64,000 bases of DNA from Novosphingobium olei (GCF_012927405.1 NZ_JABBGM010000002.1:620001-684000); one strand, 5' to 3'; positions 1-8,649 are shown, counted from the stretch's first letter. Notes: generated by a model from the sequence alone, not told the origin. Numbers and translations: made by a program.

Positions 1-1
1 C

Positions 2-571
2 GGCGTTGTCGCGCTTGCGCCGGCGCATGCCGATCTGGTCGATTCGGTTCCGCCCGCCAATTTCGGCGGCAATATCGACAACTGGCGGCTGGGGCCGGGG
101 GCGAGCGTGTTCCTGCCGGTGTCGGTGCCGGGCGGGCTGCTTTCGCTGGGCGACCCGCATGCGAGCCAGGGTGATTCCGAGCTGTGCGGCACCGCGATCG
201 AATGTTCGATGACGGCGGTGATCCAGGTGATCCTGCACCCGGCCAAGGCATCGCAGCCCTACATCCGCGAGCTTGATTATCCGATGATCGAGACCGCCAC
301 CGAATGGGTGATCCTGGGCTTTTCCAATCCCGATTACCTTCGCGATCTGGGGTCGAAGGCGCAGAGCGAGGTCTACAAGCGCTCCTCCATCGACAGCGCG
401 ATGCGCGACTGCTTCCGCAAGGCGCGGCGCTTTCTTATGACGATGCGGAACTTGAGCGAGGACGAGGCAATCTCGCTGCTGTCGGTGGGCGTGGACTTCG
501 GCATCAGCCAGGTCGCCAACGGCAACTGGGGTGTGCACGCCGTTATCCGCAAGGCGCTGTTCTCGAACTGA
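2..571 (+). CDS. Acetamidase/formamidase family protein, C-terminal part (cut by window edge)
   Basis: The frame is open from the left edge and ends at a TGA, so only the last ~189 residues are present. These enzymes hydrolyse formamide, acetamide or related short amides to ammonia and the acid. Seen: the segment GDPHASQGDSELCGTAIE, which matches the conserved GD-HA-QGDGE-GTAIE block of the FmdA/AmdA family, followed by a typical tail with MRNLSEDEAISLLSVGVDFG and a C-terminal VNG-like stretch (QVANGNWGVHAVI). It converges with the dehydrogenase gene on the other strand. Together with the two amidase-like hydrolases downstream it suggests a nitrogen-scavenging neighbourhood. The substrate cannot be fixed from sequence. 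Confidence 0.88.
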   Translation, partial: GVVALAPAHADLVDSVPPANFGGNIDNWRLGPGASVFLPVSVPGGLLSLGDPHASQGDSELCGTAIECSMTAVIQVILHPAKASQPYIRELDYPMIETATEWVILGFSNPDYLRDLGSKAQSEVYKRSSIDSAMRDCFRKARRFLMTMRNLSEDEAISLLSVGVDFGISQVANGNWGVHAVIRKALFSN

Positions 572-607
572 AAAAGACGGGCGGACGGCACGGGTGCCGC
601 CCGCCCG
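571..607 (-). terminator. Intrinsic terminator between convergent genes
   Basis: A GC-rich inverted repeat with arms at 578-590 and 595-607, one mismatch and a 4-nt loop, is followed on the minus strand by a run of T (the AAAAA at 571-575 read in reverse). This is a good rho-independent terminator for the minus-strand dehydrogenase operon. The stem may also stop transcripts of the amidase gene on the plus strand. Confidence 0.7.
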
Positions 608-622
608 CAAGGGTGGATGACT

Positions 623-1471
623 TTACTCCGCAGCCACGGCGGCCGGTTCTGCGGCGATCGCCAGGGTCAGGTCCTGCCAGCGCACGATCTCGCCTTCGAG
701 CATGGCGAACTCGGCAGTGGCATACTTCAGCGCGTCATCGCCCAGCAGGAGAAGCAGGGGCGGCTCGGGTGCGGCCAGCGCAGACACGATCGCGGCAGCG
801 GCGCGATCGGGATCGCCGGGTTCTGCGCCCAAGTGGCCTTGGAGTGTGGCGCGGGCGAGGTGGGCGGTCTCTGCGTAGTCGGCAATGGTCGGCTCGGCTC
901 CGGCGAGCCTTTCGGCGGAAAACGCGGTGCGCAGCCCCCCCGGCGCGACGTTGGTGACCTTGATCCCCAAAGGCGCGACTTCTTGCGCCAGCGTCCGGCC
1001 AAGGCATTCGAGCGCAAACTTGGTTGCGCCATAAAGCGCCGTGCCATGCCAAGCGGCCAAGCCGCTGACCGAGGTCACGTTGACGATATGGCCGCTTCTG
1101 CGGGCGCGGAAGGAAGGCAGCGCGGACTTGATCAGCGCCATCGGGCCGAACAGGTTGACCTCGAACAAGGCGCGCGCGTCTTCGAGGCTGGTTTCCTCAA
1201 TCGCGCCGGTAAATCCGCGCCCGGCATTGTTCACGAGGTAGTCCATCGGTCCGAAAAGCTGCTCGGCCGTGCGCCAGACGACGCCAACCGCCGCCTCGTC
1301 CGTGACATCGAGCTTCATGGCGTGGGCGCGACCGGGGGCGAGCGCGGTGAAGGCTTCGGCGTCGGCCTGGCAGCGCACCGTTCCGATCACCTGATCGCCG
1401 CCCGCAAGCGCCGCCTTGGCAATCGCACGGCCCAGGCCCGAGCTTACCCCTGTGACAAACCAGTTCAACAT
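623..1471 (-). CDS. Short-chain dehydrogenase/reductase (SDR)
   Basis: A 282-residue classical SDR. Seen: the NAD(P)-binding glycine motif TGVSSGLGRAI near residue 7, the NNAGRG motif, and a catalytic Ser plus YGATK (Tyr-x3-Lys) active site. It would oxidise or reduce a hydroxyl/keto group; the substrate is unknown. The ATG overlaps the end of the upstream cysteine-hydrolase gene by 7 nt (1465-1471), so the two are co-transcribed and probably translationally coupled. In the RutA-F pathway, RutE and YdfG-type SDRs act on malonic semialdehyde. A similar late step is possible here but is inference. The frame stays open far upstream of this ATG, but that extension lies opposite other genes and is ignored. 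Confidence 0.88.
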   Translation of the reverse strand: MLNWFVTGVSSGLGRAIAKAALAGGDQVIGTVRCQADAEAFTALAPGRAHAMKLDVTDEAAVGVVWRTAEQLFGPMDYLVNNAGRGFTGAIEETSLEDARALFEVNLFGPMALIKSALPSFRARRSGHIVNVTSVSGLAAWHGTALYGATKFALECLGRTLAQEVAPLGIKVTNVAPGGLRTAFSAERLAGAEPTIADYAETAHLARATLQGHLGAEPGDPDRAAAAIVSALAAPEPPLLLLLGDDALKYATAEFAMLEGEIVRWQDLTLAIAAEPAAVAAE

Positions 1472-2157
1472 TGCGAGGCCCCTTGTTCGGCGTGGGACAG
1501 GAGTTCCTCCAGTTCGGCCACGGTCTTTACGTCGGCAAAGTTCAGGCGCGCCAGCATCAGCGCGGCGTTGTGTTCCGCGTCGGTCGGCGCGGCGCAGGCA
1601 TCGGCCACCATGATCGTGCGGTAGCCCAGCATGTTGCCATCGCGCGCGGTGCTGTCGCAGCAACAGTTGGTGAGCGTTCCGGCGATGACGATGCATTGCG
1701 CCTCCAGCCGATCCAGCGCCTGCTGCAAGGCGCCGGCCGGGCACATGAAGGCGCTGTAGCGGTACTTGTCGATCACCGGATCGGCGTCCGCCACGTCCAT
1801 CCCGGGATGCAGACCGTGCGACGAGGTTCCTGCCCGCACCACGGCGACAGCCTCTGCAACGGCCGGCAACGACAGGTCGTACTGCCAATCGGGCATGGCC
1901 AGCGGAGGCGCATCGTCGACTGTCTGCCGCGTCCAAATCACCGGGCATCCGGCAGCGCGGAACGCGGCAGCCAGGCGGTTGACCGCCGGCATGATGTCCA
2001 TCGCGTGCGGATTGGCGAAGACTTCGCCCGGCTCCATGAAGACGCGCTGCATGTCGATCACGACCAGAGCTGTGCGGGCGCAATCGAGCGCCTGCACGTC
2101 GTTCATCGCCTTGCCTCGATCCACGGCCCATTGGGGCAGGTCTGTGACATGCGCCAT
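1465..2157 (-). CDS. Isochorismatase-family cysteine hydrolase
   Basis: A 230-residue member of the isochorismatase-like hydrolase superfamily (amidases of the carbamoylsarcosine, ureidoacrylate and nicotinamide type). The catalytic triad is visible: Asp in LVVIDMQRVF, Lys in DPVIDKYRYSAF, and Cys in the TNCCCDSTARD segment, which follows a cis-peptide-like GTLTN turn. It is the first gene of a minus-strand pair with the SDR and is divergent from the RutA-like operon. That operon encodes a second, distinct isochorismatase-family enzyme (3480-4136). The two hydrolases have different sequence around the cysteine and probably act on successive C-N bonds. The real substrate is unknown. Confidence 0.88.
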   Translation of the reverse strand: MAHVTDLPQWAVDRGKAMNDVQALDCARTALVVIDMQRVFMEPGEVFANPHAMDIMPAVNRLAAAFRAAGCPVIWTRQTVDDAPPLAMPDWQYDLSLPAVAEAVAVVRAGTSSHGLHPGMDVADADPVIDKYRYSAFMCPAGALQQALDRLEAQCIVIAGTLTNCCCDSTARDGNMLGYRTIMVADACAAPTDAEHNAALMLARLNFADVKTVAELEELLSHAEQGASQC

Positions 2158-2256
2158 CGTTTACCCCCGTTGCTTGCGGCATTACGCTAGGGCGCGGGCG
2201 CGGCTGCGGTCTTTGCACTGCGCGCATGGATTTGGGGCCAGTGAACGATTCATCGC

Positions 2257-2280
2257 GCTGCGCAAACTTGTGTGCGCAGC
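2257..2280. promoter_or_regulatory. Perfect 8-bp inverted repeat in the divergent promoter region
   Basis: GCTGCGCA and TGCGCAGC at 2257-2264 and 2273-2280 flank an 8-nt spacer. The repeat lies midway between the divergent cysteine hydrolase (starts 2157) and RutA-like gene (starts 2357). The position and dyad symmetry suit an operator controlling both directions. No regulator gene is adjacent in this window, so the partner protein is unknown. It could also be an RNA hairpin in the leader of the RutA-like operon. Confidence 0.35.
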
Positions 2281-2356
2281 ATGACAAGAAGGAAGTGGTC
2301 GCCGCGCATACCGTGGTGAAGATCCCATCCAGCCCCTCGCGAGCACGGACAAGACA

Positions 2357-3487
2357 ATGACGGAAAGCATTCCCCAACGCGCCGATTTCGGCCTGCCATC
2401 CGATACCGGTGGCCGCGACATCGGCATCTTCATGCCCATGGCCAACGGCGGCTGGATCATCTCGAAGAACTCGCCCCGGCTCGACGGGTCGTACGATTAC
2501 AACCTCGAGGTTGCGAAGCTTGCCGATGCGGGCGGGCTGGACTTCATCATGGCGATGGCCAAGTTCCGCGGATACGGCGGGGAGATCGAGCATTGGAAAT
2601 CGTCGCTCGACAGCCCGCTGATGATGGCGGGCCTGGCGCAGGCGACGACCCGCGTCAAAGTTTGGGCGACCGTGCACACCCTGCTGCAGAACCCGGCGGT
2701 GACGGCCAAGATGATCGCCACGCTCGATCAGATCAGCCACGGGCGCGCCGGGCTCAACGTCGTGACCGGGGCCTACAAGGGCGAATTCGCGCAGATGGGC
2801 GCCTGGCCCGAAGGCGTCGATCACGATGAGCGCTACGTCCTTGCGACGGAGTGGATCCAGGGCATCAAGGCGCTGTGGACGCAGGACAGCGTTACCGCCC
2901 ACGGCAAGTATTTCACGCTCGACGATTGCCAGTCGTTCCCCAAGCCATCGACGCGGCCCATCTTGGTTTGTGCCGGTACGTCGAAGGCGGGCGTGCGCTT
3001 TACCGCCGAGGAAATGGACGCGCTGTTCCTTGCCGGGAACGATCTTGACGAACTGATCGCCAATTCCGCCAAGGCCAAGGCTGGGGCGCTTGAACTGGGT
3101 CATGCGATCCGTGCCTATTCGATGATGATCCTGGTGATCGCCGACACCGACGCCGAAGCCGAAGCGATGGTCGAAAGCTACCGAGACGGGCTCGACGAAG
3201 GTGCCCTGCACGGGATGCTGCGGGCCTATGGCTTCCTCGACAGCGAGATCGGGAAGGAGAACGACTTCACCCGCAAGGCGCGCTCGGCGCTGATGGCGCC
3301 GCATGTCGCGGGCTCTCCGGCGACGATCCTCGAGAAGCTGACCGAGATCTTCGAGAAAACCGAGCTCGACGGGCTGATGGTGATCTTCCCCGAATACCTG
3401 ACGATGCTGCCGATTTTCGCGAAGGAGATCCTCCCTGTGCTGCGCCAGCGTTTCCCCGGCAAGATCAGGGAGGCGGCGCATGTCTGA
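2357..3487 (+). CDS. RutA-like flavin-dependent monooxygenase (bacterial luciferase superfamily)
   Basis: A 376-residue luciferase-like monooxygenase. RutA opens the uracil ring between N3 and C4 with reduced FMN and oxygen, giving a ureidoacrylate product. Seen: an N-terminal DIGIFMPMANGGWIIS strand closely matching RutA (KIGVFVPIGNNGWLIS in E. coli, from memory), the FRGYGG motif, the LQNPAVTAKMIATLDQIS helix with GLNVVTG after it, and PILVCAGTSKAG with the RutA-like CAG-S-AG turn. The next gene overlaps by 8 nt and is RutB-like, which strengthens the assignment. RutC, D, E and F are not next to it, so the substrate may be a different N-heterocycle or amide. A flavin reductase must come from elsewhere. 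Confidence 0.85.
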   Translation: MTESIPQRADFGLPSDTGGRDIGIFMPMANGGWIISKNSPRLDGSYDYNLEVAKLADAGGLDFIMAMAKFRGYGGEIEHWKSSLDSPLMMAGLAQATTRVKVWATVHTLLQNPAVTAKMIATLDQISHGRAGLNVVTGAYKGEFAQMGAWPEGVDHDERYVLATEWIQGIKALWTQDSVTAHGKYFTLDDCQSFPKPSTRPILVCAGTSKAGVRFTAEEMDALFLAGNDLDELIANSAKAKAGALELGHAIRAYSMMILVIADTDAEAEAMVESYRDGLDEGALHGMLRAYGFLDSEIGKENDFTRKARSALMAPHVAGSPATILEKLTEIFEKTELDGLMVIFPEYLTMLPIFAKEILPVLRQRFPGKIREAAHV

Positions 3488-4136
3488 GGCTGCCGTGATG
3501 CAGGCCCTGCCGCACGAGCTGGCACCGGGCGACATGATCGCACCTTCGCGGACCGCGCTCGTCGTGGTCGATATCCAAGTCGACTTTGCTTCGCCCGAAG
3601 GCGTCCTGGGGCGTAGCGGGATGGACATGAGCGGCTGTGAAGTCGCGGTCGACCGCATCGAGACGCTGATCGACGCGGCCCGCAAGGCGGGAGCGACGGT
3701 CGCCTTCATGCGGGTGATGACCCGGCCCGAAAGCGATTCTCAGGCGCTCAAGACCTGGATGGAACGGCGCGGCACGCCGGGGCACGAAGCGATCTGCCGG
3801 ATCGGCAGCGGTGGTGAGGACTATTACCGCGTCGCGCCGCAGCCTGGCGACATCGAGATATCCAAACTCGCCTATTCGAGCTTCCACGGCACCGACTTCG
3901 ACATGCAGCTGCGCGCCCGCGGCATAGACACGCTGGTGGTCACCGGGATCAGCACCGACTGCTGCGTCGATTCGACCACGCGCGATGCCTTCCACCACAA
4001 CTACCACACGTTCGTGGTGTCCGACGCCTGCGCCACGTTCGACGATGAATTGCAGCTCAATACGCTGAAGGCGCTGTGGCTGCACTGTTCGCTGCTGACC
4101 ACGACCGATGCCGTGGTTGCGGCCTGGGGCGGCTGA
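3480..4136 (+). CDS. RutB-like isochorismatase-family amidohydrolase
   Basis: A 218-residue hydrolase. RutB cleaves (per)ureidoacrylate to carbamate and aminoacrylate. Seen: Asp in ALVVVDIQVDFASPEG, Lys in IEISKLAYSSFHGT and Cys in TGISTDCCVDSTTRDAF. The phrase QPGDIEISKLAYSSFHGTDFD parallels QPGDIVLPKPRYSGFFNT of E. coli RutB. The ATG lies inside the end of the monooxygenase gene (8-nt overlap), so the pair is translationally coupled. The product is expected to enter the amidohydrolase or other enzymes of the cluster. The exact substrate is not provable from sequence. Confidence 0.85.
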   Translation: MSEAAVMQALPHELAPGDMIAPSRTALVVVDIQVDFASPEGVLGRSGMDMSGCEVAVDRIETLIDAARKAGATVAFMRVMTRPESDSQALKTWMERRGTPGHEAICRIGSGGEDYYRVAPQPGDIEISKLAYSSFHGTDFDMQLRARGIDTLVVTGISTDCCVDSTTRDAFHHNYHTFVVSDACATFDDELQLNTLKALWLHCSLLTTTDAVVAAWGG

Positions 4137-4137
4137 A

Positions 4138-5565
4138 ATGCACGAGCCAACCGCATCGTCCCCCGATGGCTTGGGCCCGGTCCGCGCCGATCTGCTGATC
4201 CGCAACGCGTGGATCGTCACGATGGACGACGAGCGGCGCATCTATCGCGATGGCGGGCTCGCCATTGCGGGCGATCGCATCGTGGCCGTGGGCCCGAGCG
4301 AAGTAGTGGAGCACGCGGTGGTGGCGCGCGAGACGATCGACGGGCGACGGTTCGAGCTCACCCCCGGGTTCGTCAATTGCCACGTCCACATAACCGGCGA
4401 ACCGATCACGCGCGGCTACGTGCCCGACGACACCGACTGGCGAACCAACGTGTTCGACTGGCTGATCCCCACATACATGGCGCAGAACCCGGCGGAAGAG
4501 GCGCTGTCGGCGCAGCTTGCCGCGGTCGAGATGTTGCGCTCGGGCACGACCTGCTTCGTCGAGGCGGGCACGATCATCGACCTTCCGGGCGTTGTCGCCG
4601 CGCTGGAGCAGGTCGGAATCCGCGGGCGGATCGGGCAATGGGTGCAGGATCGCGCGTTCGATCCGGCCGAAGACCAGGCGCAGTTGACGGCCGCCGCCAT
4701 CGGCAGGCTGGAAGACCAGATCGCGCGCTTTCCTGCGCGCGACGATGCGCTGCTGGCGGGCTGGGCCTGCCTTGTGGGGCACAACACCGCCACCGACGAG
4801 CTGTGGCGCGCGGCGAGTGCGCTGGCGCTTGACCATAGGCTGGGCGTGACCGCGCACATGAGCCCCGATCCAGCCGACCCGCAATTCTATCTCGAAACCA
4901 CAGGACGGCGCGCGATCGAGCATCTCGAAGCGATCGGCGTTCTTGGCGATCACGTCTCGCTGACCCACGCGATCCACCTCGACGATGCCGAAGTGGCGAC
5001 GCTTGCCCGGACCGGCACGAGGGTGACGCATTGTCCGATGACCGCGATCAAGGGGGCCTATGGTGCCTCCAGCGCGGGCAAGTTTCCCGAAATGCACGCG
5101 GCGGGCGTGGCGATCCAGCTCGGCACCGACGGCGCGAACAACGCCAATGCGCAGGACATGATGCGCGCGATGTACCTGATGGCCGGGCTGCACAAGGATG
5201 CCCGGCGCGACGCATCGCTGTTCCCGGCGACTTCGGTGCTCGAGGCGGGGACGATCAACGGCGCGGCCGGTGCGGGGCTGAGTGATCGGATCGGCAGCCT
5301 GGCCGTGGGCAAGAAGGCGGATTTCGTGGCGCACGACCGCGACCGGCCCGAATGGGTGCCGTTGCTCAATCCGGTCAACCAGCTGGTGTGGTCGGCAGAC
5401 GGGCGTGGCGTGCATTCGGTGTGGGTGGACGGGAAGCGGCTGGTGGATGGATATCGCATGACGACGATCGACGAAGAACGGCTCTATTCCGACATCGAGG
5501 CAGCGGCCGATGGCATCATCGCGCGAGCCGGCAAAGCGGTGTCCAGTGCGTGGCCGGTGCTGTGA
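4138..5565 (+). CDS. ATZ/TRZ-type metal-dependent amidohydrolase
   Basis: A 475-residue amidohydrolase-superfamily protein resembling chlorohydrolases and deaminases (AtzA/TrzN, guanine/S-adenosylhomocysteine deaminases). Seen: an N-terminal LIRNAWIVTMDD strand; the metal site VNCHVHITGE (HxH); a third His in VTAHMSPDP; HAIHLDD for the fourth; and the terminal Asp in LGTDGANNANAQDM. A C-terminal ADFVAHDRDRPEW strand returns to the composite beta domain. The start is taken at the ATG 1 nt after the RutB-like stop, behind a GGGGCGG. It may deaminate or dechlorinate an aromatic N-heterocycle before ring opening by the monooxygenase. Its length and metal ligands are complete. Confidence 0.88.
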   Translation: MHEPTASSPDGLGPVRADLLIRNAWIVTMDDERRIYRDGGLAIAGDRIVAVGPSEVVEHAVVARETIDGRRFELTPGFVNCHVHITGEPITRGYVPDDTDWRTNVFDWLIPTYMAQNPAEEALSAQLAAVEMLRSGTTCFVEAGTIIDLPGVVAALEQVGIRGRIGQWVQDRAFDPAEDQAQLTAAAIGRLEDQIARFPARDDALLAGWACLVGHNTATDELWRAASALALDHRLGVTAHMSPDPADPQFYLETTGRRAIEHLEAIGVLGDHVSLTHAIHLDDAEVATLARTGTRVTHCPMTAIKGAYGASSAGKFPEMHAAGVAIQLGTDGANNANAQDMMRAMYLMAGLHKDARRDASLFPATSVLEAGTINGAAGAGLSDRIGSLAVGKKADFVAHDRDRPEWVPLLNPVNQLVWSADGRGVHSVWVDGKRLVDGYRMTTIDEERLYSDIEAAADGIIARAGKAVSSAWPVL

Positions 5566-6875
5566 GCGCGGCCATCGCTCAGCCGCCCGCCAGCGCGTCG
5601 GACAATCTGCCCGTGGGTGAGCCACCGCGCGGACCGGCTTCCATCGGCGCGCACCATGCGCCAAGAAGCATGGCCATGCGGCAGTGCCTCCTTCTTGCGT
5701 TCAGCGCGCTCTACTTCCTGCTGATGGCGGCGACGTTCAATTCGCTGGGGCAGGTGCTTCCCTACATCGTCGCCGATCTCAAGCTGAGCTGGGCCGAAGC
5801 GGGCATGGGTTTCACCCTGCTTGGCACCGCCTGCGGCGCGGCCAGCCTGCTGCCCGCCACGACCATCCGGCTGTTCGGCGTGTCGGTGACGATCGTTCTT
5901 GGCGCGCTACAGCTGGTCACCGGCTTTGCCGCCCTTGCGCTGATGACTGGCGTGCCGGCCTACCTTGGCGGCACGCTCTTGCTCGGCATGGGGTTCTGCT
6001 TTTGCGGGACTATTCCGGCAGTGCACGTGATCGGGCACGTTTTCGAAGGGCGCCGCTCGACCGCTATCGGGCTCTATTTCACTGCAGGCAACCTTGGTGC
6101 GGTGTGCGGCCCGCTGCTGTTCTATGGCGTGCACAGCGCAACCGGGGGCTGGCGTTCGTACTGGTGGATCTGTGCCGTGGCAGCGGCGGCCGTGGGCGGC
6201 ATCGCCGCGCTGATCAGCCGGATCGACGAACAGGGCCGCAGCCGCGTCGCGCTTGATGGCGAAGGGGGCGCGGCCACGGGATGGACGTTGCGCCGGGCGA
6301 TGGCAAAGGGGCAGTTCTGGCTGGTGGTCGTAGCCTATACCGGGTGCCTGTTGATCAACACCACGGTTCATTCCTTCGCCTACCAGCACTTGCTCGAAAA
6401 TGCGGTGGCGGCTGGCACGGCAACCTTGGTGATCAGTGCTGCGGCGCTGGTGGCGGCTGCTGCTGCGGCGCTGGTCGGCCTGGCGGGGCAGAAGGTCGGC
6501 CCTCAGCAACTGACCGTCGTCGCGCTTGCGACCCTCGCGCTTTCGTCGGCCGCGCTGGTCTTGCCGACCAACGGCGCCTCGCTTTCGCTGTTCGCGCTAA
6601 GCTTCGGCGTAGGGCTGGGGGCCAGCACCGTCAGCACCACGCTGCTTTTGCGCCAGTGGTTCGGCGGACTGGCTTCGCTTGAGCTCTACTCGGTCATGAC
6701 CGTGTTCTCTACCGCAGCTGCGCTTGGGCCGAGCATTGGCGGTCATCTGCACGATACGACTGGCAGTTTTGCGCCGAGCCTGATCGGTCAGGCCGCCATC
6801 GCCGCGCTCCTGGCGGGCGCGGTCGCCTTGACCCGTCCACCCCACGCGCAGGAAGAAGCGTTGGGCGTCGGCTGA
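5562..6875 (+). CDS. MFS transporter
   Basis: A ~437-residue major facilitator with about 12 hydrophobic segments, beginning at MRQCLLLAFSALYFLLMAA roughly 38 residues into the frame. The GTG start is chosen because it overlaps the preceding TGA as GTGA (5562-5565), giving translational coupling. An ATG at the MAMRQ position is the alternative. A long basic loop with the central break falls near IDEQGRSRVALDGEGG. As the last gene of the RutA-like/RutB-like/amidohydrolase operon it most likely imports the substrate of the pathway, although export of a product cannot be excluded. Confidence 0.85.
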   Translation: MSAAIAQPPASASDNLPVGEPPRGPASIGAHHAPRSMAMRQCLLLAFSALYFLLMAATFNSLGQVLPYIVADLKLSWAEAGMGFTLLGTACGAASLLPATTIRLFGVSVTIVLGALQLVTGFAALALMTGVPAYLGGTLLLGMGFCFCGTIPAVHVIGHVFEGRRSTAIGLYFTAGNLGAVCGPLLFYGVHSATGGWRSYWWICAVAAAAVGGIAALISRIDEQGRSRVALDGEGGAATGWTLRRAMAKGQFWLVVVAYTGCLLINTTVHSFAYQHLLENAVAAGTATLVISAAALVAAAAAALVGLAGQKVGPQQLTVVALATLALSSAALVLPTNGASLSLFALSFGVGLGASTVSTTLLLRQWFGGLASLELYSVMTVFSTAAALGPSIGGHLHDTTGSFAPSLIGQAAIAALLAGAVALTRPPHAQEEALGVG

Positions 6876-6908
6876 GCCTCGGGCCGACCCTGCCGCGGCT
6901 TGATCCTG

Positions 6909-8057
6909 TCAGGGTGTGTCAGGACCGGCGGGCGGGATGAGGCGCGGATTGATCGGGCCTTGCTGCGATCCGACCCATTCGCGCCACAGCAGGATCAGGC
7001 CGGCCATGATGGCGGGTCCGATGACCAGTCCGATCAGGCCCCAGGCTTCCACGCCCCCCAGGATGCCGAGAAGCACCCACACGAATGGCAGCCGCGTCGC
7101 GCCCTGGATCAGCACCGGTCGGACGAAGTGATCGGCAACGAACACGACCACTGCACCCAGCGCGACGATGACGATCGCTGTGCCCATCTTGCCAATGGCA
7201 AAGAGTGCTAGTCCCGCTGCCGCGATCGCTACGGCGGCGCCGAACGGGATCGTCGCGAGGATAGCCGTCAGCAAGCCGAACAGCGCCGGGTGAGGGACCC
7301 CGGCGAAGGCATACGCGACGCCCATCACCACCCCCTCGCCAAGGCCGACGAAGACCAGGCCGTTGACCGTGCCTTGCACCGCCCGGACCAGCTGAATGCC
7401 GACGTGCTCGCCTGCCGCACCGAAGGCGCGATTGCTCGCTATTCGAAGCGCCTCTTCGATGTTCCTGATGTCTCGCAGGATGAAGTACAGGCTCACCAGC
7501 ATGAACCCCACTAGCACCAGCCGGTGCACGGCTTGTCCCGCCAGGCGACGGCCGAAGCCCGCTCCGTTCGCGTGAACCACCGCATGAGCAAGGCCCGAAA
7601 GGGCTTGCGGGTGCCCAAGCTTCTGCTGCCAGACCGGAACGAGCTCGGCGCCGAATGGCAGGCTGGCCAGAAAGGCCGGAACCGGCAGCCCATGCTGCTG
7701 GATCTGATCCGCCCAAAGTCCCAGTTCATGCGCATCGGCGATGATCGGTGCCGCTACGACGAGCAACGGCAGGACGAAGACAAGCAGCGTCGCGGCAACA
7801 AGAAGCGCCGGGATGAGATCGCGATCGCGAGAAGGCCATCGCGCAGCCAGCCGATCGTACACCGGGCGCAGCGCAATCGCGAAGATCGCCGCCCAGCCCA
7901 GCGCCGGCAGAAAGCCCCTGAGCGTGACGATCCCGGCAACCATCAGGATCAGCACGGCGACCAGTCCTGCACGCCGCTGCGGTCGGGACATCGCCGGTTC
8001 GGTGGGGTTCAGGAACGTGCCGGGTCTGGCGATCGGCGGAATGGGATCGGCCGTCAT
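6909..8057 (-). CDS. AI-2E family transporter (PerM-like permease)
   Basis: A 382-residue polytopic membrane protein of the AI-2E exporter/PerM family. Seen: N-terminal hydrophobic segments (LVAVLILMVAGIVTLRGFLP), a charged soluble region around residues 100-190, and the family signature near the C-terminus (GLLTAILATIPFGAA, then PVLIQGATRLPFVWVLLG and GLIGLVIGPAIMA). Members export diverse small molecules or ions, and the AI-2 role of TqsA does not extend to all of them. It is a single gene, convergent with the MFS transporter. Its function in this organism is open. Confidence 0.85.
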   Translation of the reverse strand: MTADPIPPIARPGTFLNPTEPAMSRPQRRAGLVAVLILMVAGIVTLRGFLPALGWAAIFAIALRPVYDRLAARWPSRDRDLIPALLVAATLLVFVLPLLVVAAPIIADAHELGLWADQIQQHGLPVPAFLASLPFGAELVPVWQQKLGHPQALSGLAHAVVHANGAGFGRRLAGQAVHRLVLVGFMLVSLYFILRDIRNIEEALRIASNRAFGAAGEHVGIQLVRAVQGTVNGLVFVGLGEGVVMGVAYAFAGVPHPALFGLLTAILATIPFGAAVAIAAAGLALFAIGKMGTAIVIVALGAVVVFVADHFVRPVLIQGATRLPFVWVLLGILGGVEAWGLIGLVIGPAIMAGLILLWREWVGSQQGPINPRLIPPAGPDTP

Positions 8058-8099
8058 GATAGTCCTTTGATGCCCCTTGATAAATCAGCGGGCCGCCGA

Positions 8100-8114
8100 A
8101 CCGTGTCACACGGT
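8100..8114. repeat. Short inverted repeat upstream of the AI-2E-type gene
   Basis: ACCGTG-TCA-CACGGT is a perfect 6-bp dyad 43 nt upstream of the permease start codon. It could be a small operator. With this GC content a chance occurrence is quite possible. The rest of 8058-8270 shows nothing else recognisable. Confidence 0.2.
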
Positions 8115-8270
8115 GAACTGAAATATACTGGCCCCAAGCGCTTTGCACGTCACCCGGTTCCGCGAATCCAGGCGGCGCACGCGTTGCTCTGTCGCAGTAA
8201 GCCAACCGACGTCATCCGCGAACCAAAGCGGCGTTCGATGCTGGGGCGGAGGGGATGGGCCTCTGCGCGA

Positions 8271-8465
8271 TTAGCGCAGGTCGGCCGCCTGGAAACTGCC
8301 GGGGCAGGTTTCGCCCGAATCGTCCTTGTGGGTGCGCGGATCGCGGCGGAACGAGCCGTCTTCAAGCCGCGTCCACTTGCCCGCGGTATGCTTTCCGCAG
8401 ACCACGCAAACCGCCCAGCGTTCCTTCTGGTCTTTCATTTCGGGCGTCAGGAAGCGTGGCGTCAT
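8271..8465 (-). CDS. Small hypothetical protein with a CVVC motif
   Basis: About 64 residues, not recognised. It carries a CVVCG motif near residue 20 and a later single Cys near the C-terminus (GETCPGSF), which could give a partial zinc site, plus a very charged middle (WTRLEDGSFRRDPRTHKDD). Starts at 8465 (ATG) or 8438 (ATG) are possible, and neither has a clear ribosome-binding site. The amino-acid composition is less Arg/Ala-skewed than the spurious frames around it, which is why it is kept. It may be a small rubredoxin-like or zinc-ribbon fragment, or not a gene at all. Confidence 0.45.
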   Translation of the reverse strand: MTPRFLTPEMKDQKERWAVCVVCGKHTAGKWTRLEDGSFRRDPRTHKDDSGETCPGSFQAADLR

Positions 8466-8649
8466 CAAGGGAAGGGCGATCCGGTCTGGTTGTTTCAAAC
8501 CGGTATGGACTGGCCTTCAGGGCTGCAAGCGAGCCTGCATTAATTGTCTACGAATGCACCAAGCATCCGGCGGAAAATCTCTTTGGTTAGTAGAGTTTTA
8601 ACTGCCTTCAGCAGGCTTTGGGCAAGGATTGCGGCGCAGGCTTCGCAGC

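Noticed and set aside
623-3709. A 1028-codon minus-strand open frame covering the SDR and region upstream
   Set aside because: Only its last 282 residues are protein-like (the SDR). The rest lies opposite or beside the cysteine hydrolase and RutA-like genes and has the Arg/Pro-rich composition of a GC-rich shadow frame.
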